64,000 nt of DNA from Coprinus comatus. Its lineage: Eukaryota; Basidiomycota; Agaricomycetes; Agaricales; Agaricaceae. The stretch is from NCBI GenBank assembly GCA_034638255.1, contig JAWPGT010000082.1:1-64000 (forward strand). Reading direction: 5' to 3'. A program made the translations under genes and the position numbers. How positions within the stretch are numbered: position 1 is the stretch's first letter; each line of letters starts with the position of its first letter. Under the pieces are notes generated by a model that saw only the letters and a list, made by a program, of their open reading frames with translations, had not been told where the DNA came from and made no database searches. Of the stretch, positions 58,548 through 64,000 are shown in pieces.

Positions 58548-60132
58548 TTCAGGAATCATAGAAATGATGGAGGTCCACAGAATGGAGAACAATCTTCTGA
58601 CAGGAACCATACCTTCAAAAAGAACAACAGATATGACTCTAATCAGTCACGTACTAAGTATCAAGGAAGTTCCAACAGATTTGGGGGCAACCGCAATAAT
58701 GTTAAGAAGAATGATCAAAGGTCTAAACTCACAGATGAGGAACGTGATCACCTCAAAGAAGCTGGAAAATGCTTCTACTGCAGGGAAAGTGGCCATATGG
58801 CTAGACAATGCCCTGAACGAAACAAGATGACCTCTTCCTCTTCGAAGAGACCACCTGGTATCTCAAATAACCGAATTGGGTTGTCTAGTCTCAAGGAAGT
58901 AGATGAATTACATGATTTAGTTAACTCTTCCGAAAGACTTGAATCTATAGATATAGGGATGATCAATCACTTTGATCTCACTGACTCTGAGGATGAGGTC
59001 TATCAAGCTCTTGTCTATGGAGACGAACCTCCTGAGTGGGTGAGAGGAGATGCAAAGCCTTATTACGATCTCTTTGAGGAAATGGGGAATGTGATAGAAA
59101 GTGAAACTGGCAAGAACCTGTCGGAAACCGAAGTTCAAGCAGCTGTGAAGGTAGCTATCCAAAATAATTGTTACCCTACCAGCGACAAGAAATCTGATTT
59201 GATAAATGAAATTCACAATGCTGGACAGATGACTACATACTCAGTATATCCCTACAAGTCATCTGTTTCTTTCTATTATCAAGGTATCGAAAGTTTAACT
59301 GAGAGGATTACTAGACCAATAAATCGCACGAGGAAATCAGATGGTCTGAAAGTCAACTTAGGTGATCCTTACCTGGCCCGTTTGGTGGCCATTCTCTATG
59401 CATATGCTCCATATATATTAGATCTCTCTGACTCTTGCCGAAGGGATACACCACGTTTCAAGGTTTTTGACCACTTAGTTGGTCCTGAATACTACATAAT
59501 TGATGATGAATTGTATAATTGTAGGTTTCGGATTAAAAGGAAATATGTACAATTCTGGAATCCAATATCCATAGCTCACTACTTTATGATCAAACTCGAA
59601 CACCAGATGAAACGAAGAAGGTCGTTTCATCATTTGGGTATTATGTTAAACAAAAATCTTGAGATAACATGGCAGGATCCCCTCGCGGATAATGCAACGT
59701 GGGTCTTGAATGCAGGATATGAAGCTGTAAATAATCTCTACCCCCGAGTATATTGCAGTGATCTTCGATTTCTAGTTCATAAATATTCCACTGGAATGTA
59801 TAAGGTAGTAGATCGGGAATTAGGTTTAGACTTTGAAATTTCAATGGAGGCATTAGTTAATCCTTACTTTGATCTTATTGGTTGGTATAGGGTCTGGAGT
59901 GACCGGTACTTCGAACAAATGAATGAACCTGTCTTTCAGACCGAAGATGACTTTGGCCTCACAGATCTCTTTAGGGACAGACCTATCGTCATAGAGGCTG
60001 TCGATATATTTCTGGGCCAAGCATTTCGAGAGCTTGGGCTGTGCGCTATAGGTAGAAGGAAGCAGATTCCTCAAGGATCATACCCTGCTCTTGAACGAAA
60101 TGCCTCTGTCCGAAAGGATGCTATACAATCAG
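58548..60132 (+). pseudogene. E3 gag, segment 3 of 3 (zinc knuckle and unknown C-terminal domain)
   Basis: The frame is open from the LTR border and starts DFRNHRNDGG. One CCHC knuckle, CFYCRESGHMARQC, lies near 58770-58810. It is followed by about 430 residues without low complexity (WVRGDAKPYYDLFEE, LARLVAILYAYAPYILDLS, WQDPLADNATWVLNAGYEA) of a kind I remember in large Agaricomycete gag proteins, where an aspartic protease follows the LERNASV segment. Here E4 interrupts just after that segment. The role of the domain is unknown. Confidence 0.8.
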
Positions 60133-60497
60133 TGTAAGGGGACCTTCCTCACCGACCCTTACACCGACACACCGACTACCGACCGATCCTCCGATGTTCC
60201 GACTTCCATCAGAACACCTCCCAACTCCGCGCTTTCATGACTTGCCCCCTCACGTGACTCGTCCCCCATTGTTCCCATTGTCCATGTTACGACATCCCTC
60301 TGGACAATAGCTGGTGTCTCTGTTTGTATAGTAGTATATATTGTGTGTAGCCTGTGCGAGTGAATCCCCAACTCTTTCTCTTTGGATTCCTCGCTAGGTA
60401 TGTTGTATCTGCTCTGTAATATGTTTCCGATCAAATATAACTTTGGATTCCTCGCTAGTTGTTGGGCCGTTCGTCACCGACGTGAGTCGCCCTTACA
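60133..60497 (+). repeat. 5' LTR of Ty3 element E4
   Basis: The 365-bp segment has TGTAAGGG...CCCTTACA ends and is preceded by ATCAG (60128-60132), the probable target duplicate within E3 gag. 60498-60604 is the leader. The 3' LTR lies beyond the window. Confidence 0.85.
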
Positions 60498-60604
60498 GAA
60501 GAAAGAGTTCTTCAAGAGGCCAGCATCGCTGGACAGAAGAGCCCTGTTTGCCACAACAGAAGACTTCCCACCGACGCACCCCTCTATCCCTCACTCGCTA
60601 AACC

Positions 60605-61774
60605 ATGACCGATCCAGCACCGCCCCAGCCGACTTGGAATGAAATCGTTGAAGGCACATTCCACGAGCTTCAGGCATCGCTTGATGCTCTACGGCAGCGA
60701 GTAGAAGCTACCGAATCCACTTCCACCACCACTGCCAATGTACTTGCCACCATCACCACCCAACTCTCCACACTCGTTTCGGCCTCTCAGACCACCCCTT
60801 CACCTGCTGCCCCCGCGACACCAGCTCCTCCATCTCCCCCCGAACATCCACGGACATTCTGAGGACGAGTCGCTACGCCACCCGATTACGATGGTGACCG
60901 CAAGACAGGCCAGGCCTTCCTCAATGCCTGCAACCTGTACATCTGACTTTCGGGTGAATTCCAGTCGGATGAAGAAAAGATGCTCTGGGCCATGTCTTAC
61001 ATGAGGAGCGGTCGGGCTGCCGCATGGACGGAAGAGATATTTAGGCTGGAATCACAAGTCGGAAACTTGCCTTTTGAGGATTGGGAGGACTTCAAAACCC
61101 AGTTCAAGGCTCGCTTCTTGCCAATTGACACTGAGTCGGAAGCGGTTATTACATTGGAAGGAGATACTTACTTCCAGAAGGACTGGACATTGGAGGATTA
61201 CCTGGACACCTTCAAAGCACTCATTTCAGCATCCGGGTACACCGACCGGAAGGTCACTGTCGTCAAGTTTCGTCGAGGTCTTCGCACCAACTTGGCCGAC
61301 TCCATTGCCACTATGACACTGGGCCGACCCTCCGACTCCGATCCTGATGGCTGGTATCGCGCAGCCACCCGCTTCGAAGCTTCCCGACTTGCCAATGTTG
61401 CATTCAAGGCAAATCATCGCCCGGTACCACCGCCAGCTCCCAGACCTGTTTTTCACTCCTTCCCAAAACCCCCACCCCATCCAGCTCCCCTGATTCCCCT
61501 ACCGACATTCGCCCATGTAATGCCGACGCCTGGGAACCCGACTCCGATGGACATTGACGTGTCCAAACTTCGTAACCTGACCCCTTCCACCTGCTATCGA
61601 TGTAAGCAGCCTGGACACATCAAGGCAGAGTGCCCCCGACGCTTTGATGTCCGGCTTATGACGTTGGAAGAGAAGGATGAGTTGCTGATGAACCTGTTGG
61701 CAGAGAAAGATGTTGCCAACATCGGAAGACAGTCGGAAGGGTTGGTGGAAATAGATATGCAGGATTTTCGGTAA
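60605..61774 (+). pseudogene. Gag of E4 with two TGA codons
   Basis: ATG at 60605 (MTDPAPPQPTWNEIVEG) leads through a heptad-like helix (HELQASLDALRQRVEA) and a Pro/Thr-rich linker to the gag core (YDGDRKTG.AFLNAC, MSYMRSGRAAAWTEEI, FKTQFKARFLP, LRTNLADSI), then a Pro-rich stretch and the CCHC knuckle CYRCKQPGHIKAEC near 61592-61635. In-frame TGA at 60860 and 60944 sit where Arg is expected. The gag stop is TAA at 61772-61774. Pol is in the -1 frame and overlaps from about 61681, but no canonical slippery heptamer is visible. Confidence 0.88.
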
Positions 61775-64000
61775 CTCAATCGGTGGAGGCCACGCCCCGA
61801 TTGTCTAGTGTTAATAGGTTTGCTGTACTACCCGTAGAAGAAATAAACGAAACTACTATTTCACCACCTACACCCAAACCTATAGCCGTGTCCAAACCCC
61901 GCCGACCTCACTGGGAACGTCGTTACCTCCCAACCCGGTATGTCATTTCATCCACCGCCCCCGCCAACGCCCTGAAACTGCCGATCGACCTTGAAACCAC
62001 CGACACTGGAGTCAGATTTTCATCGGAAGCACTCGTAGACTCTGGTGCCACTGGTATCTTCATCGATCGGGACTTCGCTCGTCAACATAAGCTCACCACC
62101 CGCCGTCTATCACACCCAATCCCTGTCTTCAATGTTGACGGCACCCCGAACGAAGCTGGAGAAATTGCCGAAGTGGTCGATATGGTTCTCTGATACAAGA
62201 ATCATTCCGAACGTGCAGTCTTCGCTGTCACCGGCCTCGGAAAGGAGTCCATTATACTTGGCTATACTTGGCTCCGCGTACACAACCCCGAAGTCGATTG
62301 GGTAACAAAGGAAGTCAAAATGTCGAGGTGTCCGAGGACTTGCGAAGGTTGCCGACAGGAATACAAGGAAGAGAAGAAGTTCCAGGAGAAAGTGCTAAGG
62401 GTCTGCACTTCAGGACCCTTTCCAGTGCTTGTGGAAGAGGTGAATGAAGAAGAGGATGAAGAGTCGGAAGAAGGAGTTAGTTGGTCAGAATTGGAGGAAG
62501 GAGATCGGATTTTTGCTGCCATCCCTCACTCATCAGTTCTTTCGGTGTCGGAACAGATTTCAGCAACTGGTACTCTATCGCAACAACTTGCCGAAGCGCA
62601 TCGGAAGAATACCGCAACTGCCAACCTCGGCTTCAAGGCTCATATTCCCAACTACCTACACGACTTCGAAACTGTTTTCTCTGAGGCTGCTTTCCAAGAG
62701 CTCCCCGAAAATCGGCCTTGGGATCACGCTGTTGAACTCGTCCCTGGTGAAACTGCCAAAACCACCAAAGTCTACCCGATTTCACCGAAAGAACAAGCCG
62801 CACTTGATGAGTTCCTCCAAGAGAACCTTGCTTCAGGAAGGATTCGCCCCTCAAAGTCGCCGATGGCAGCCCCCGTTTTTTTCATTAAAAAGAAGGACGG
62901 TTCGCTTCGGTTGGTACAAGACTATCAGAACCTCAACGCCATCACAGTGAAGAACAAGTACCCCATCCCACTCATCTCCGAAATCGTTTCGAAACTGCGG
63001 GGCGCAAAATACTTCACCAAACTTGACATCTGATGGGGCTTCAACAACATCCGTATCAAGCCTGGCGACGAGTGGAAGGCCGCTTTCCGAACGAATCGGG
63101 GGCTCTTCGAACCTCTGGTGATGTTTTTCGGCATGACTAACAGCCCAGCGACCTTCCAGACAGTGATGAACGACATCTTCCATGACCTCATTATGGAAGG
63201 AATTGTTATCGTCTACCTCGACGACATCCTGATCTTTTCAAAAACCCTGGAGGAACATCAGAAGGCGATCCGACGTGTGATGGAGGTACTCAAGGAACAC
63301 AAGCTGTACCTCCGACCCGAAAAATGCGAGTTTGAGAAGCAGAAGATAGAATACTTGGGGCTGATCATTTCAGAGAACTGTGTAGAGATGGATCCAGTGA
63401 AGGTAGCAGGAGTTCGTGACTGGCCGATTCCGAAAAACAAGACGGAAGTTCAGTCTTTCCTTGGGTTTGCCAATTTCTACCGACGTTTTATTCGGGATTT
63501 TTCACACATCGGTCGGCCGCTCTTCGATCTAACCAAGTCCAGTACACCTTGGAACTGGGGTACTGAACAGCAGGAAGCCTTTGATGCTCTGAAGACAGCC
63601 ATTACATCGGCACCGATCTTATCTTCTCCCGACGACACCGCACCTTACCGAGTAGAGGCCGACAGCTCCGACTTTGCAACTGGAGCTGTCTTGTCGCAGC
63701 TTGCATCGGAAGACAACAAGTGGCACCCTATCGCATTCTACTCAAAATCGCTGTCACCAGTCGAACGCAATTATGAGATCCATGACAAAGAGATGTTGGC
63801 TATCATCCGATCACTCGAAGAGTGGAGGCACTTCCTGGAGGGCAGTGAACACAAGGTAGAAATCTGGACGGACCACAAGAACCTCGAGTACTTCATGACT
63901 GCGAAGAAACTCAACTGCCGACAAGCCCGCTGGTCCCTCTACCTGTCCCAGTTCAACTTCTCACTTCATCACCGACCAGGCCGATCCATGGGCAAACCCA
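61681..64000 (+). pseudogene. Pol of E4 (PR-RT-RNase H), partial at window end
   Basis: The domains are aspartic protease EALVDSGATGIFID (near 62026-62070), reverse transcriptase ([40 protein letters not shown] near 63200-63240), the thumb and connection, then RNase H (VEADSSDFATGAVLSQ, DKEMLAIIRSLEEW, TDHKNLEYF) at the edge. TGA at 62191-62193 and 63031-63033 interrupt; the second lies in KLDI-stop-WGFNNIRIK, where Ty3 elements have Arg. Integrase and 3' LTR are outside the window. Confidence 0.9.

Noticed and set aside
2648..63033. Genetic-code change with TGA read as Arg
   Set aside because: TGA ends the E1 gag exactly at a frameshift site, and the same elements also have frameshifts, deletions and TAG stops, so mutational decay explains the pattern better.
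1..64000. tRNA or rRNA genes
   Set aside because: No cloverleaf with conserved T-arm (GGTTCGANTCC) and no rRNA core segment was noticed by eye. A dedicated scan was not possible.

Overview
The window looks like a transposon-dense, gene-poor stretch of an Agaricomycete (mushroom-forming basidiomycete) genome. The evidence is short introns of about 45-60 nt, a KDZ-transposase-associated cysteine-cluster gene, DUF6535-type four-helix membrane proteins in duplicate, a zinc-ribbon/integrase-core gene pair of a kind I know only from mushrooms, and several Ty3 and Ty1 LTR retrotransposons. No ordinary housekeeping gene was recognised.

Layout. 1-2.6 kb: degenerate tandem repeats and a short telomere-like tract. 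2.6-8.6 kb: a decayed KDZ locus with a PHD-like zinc-finger gene (+), a small Cys-rich/coiled-coil gene (-) and a KDZ gene (+), followed by a palindromic repeat array whose linkers flip orientation (8.65-9.17 kb). 9.4-16.3 kb: a decayed Ty1/copia element (-), with gag split by a 1.94-kb insertion flanked by a 7-bp target duplication. The insertion carries repeated exon-like units. 16.3-17.1 kb: a perfect 349-bp inverted repeat at the copia 5' end. 17.1-19.6 kb: a divergent zinc-ribbon (-) / integrase-core (+) pair. 19.8-40.1 kb: three direct copies of a segmental duplication (A, B, C) carrying an uncharacterised Cys-cluster gene and, in A and C, a DUF6535 gene. 40.1-60.1 kb: a Ty3-like element 'E3' (5' LTR and large gag) interrupted by two inverted copies, E1 and E2, of an 8.0-kb Ty3 chromovirus. 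60.1-64 kb: another Ty3 element, E4, inserted in the end of the E3 gag and running off the window.

Main results. (1) E1 and E2 have exchanged target-site duplications (AAGAG/GTCCT and CTCTT/AGGAC), and the E3 gag becomes continuous only if the 1-kb segment between them is inverted. The window therefore records an inversion by recombination between two inverted retrotransposons. (2) E1 and E2 carry, between pol and the 3' LTR and on the opposite strand, a gene for a Zn2Cys6-cluster protein with a coiled coil and acidic tail. (3) Their gag ends in a canonical -1 frameshift heptamer, GGGAAAC, directly before the gag stop. (4) Nearly all disabled frames in unrelated elements are broken by TGA at positions where the family has Arg (CGA to TGA), and the LTR copies differ mostly by CpG transitions. 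This points to CpG-directed C-to-T mutation acting on repeats.

The genes here are mostly parts of mobile elements and do not form a host pathway. Functional statements rest on remembered family motifs; no database search was possible.
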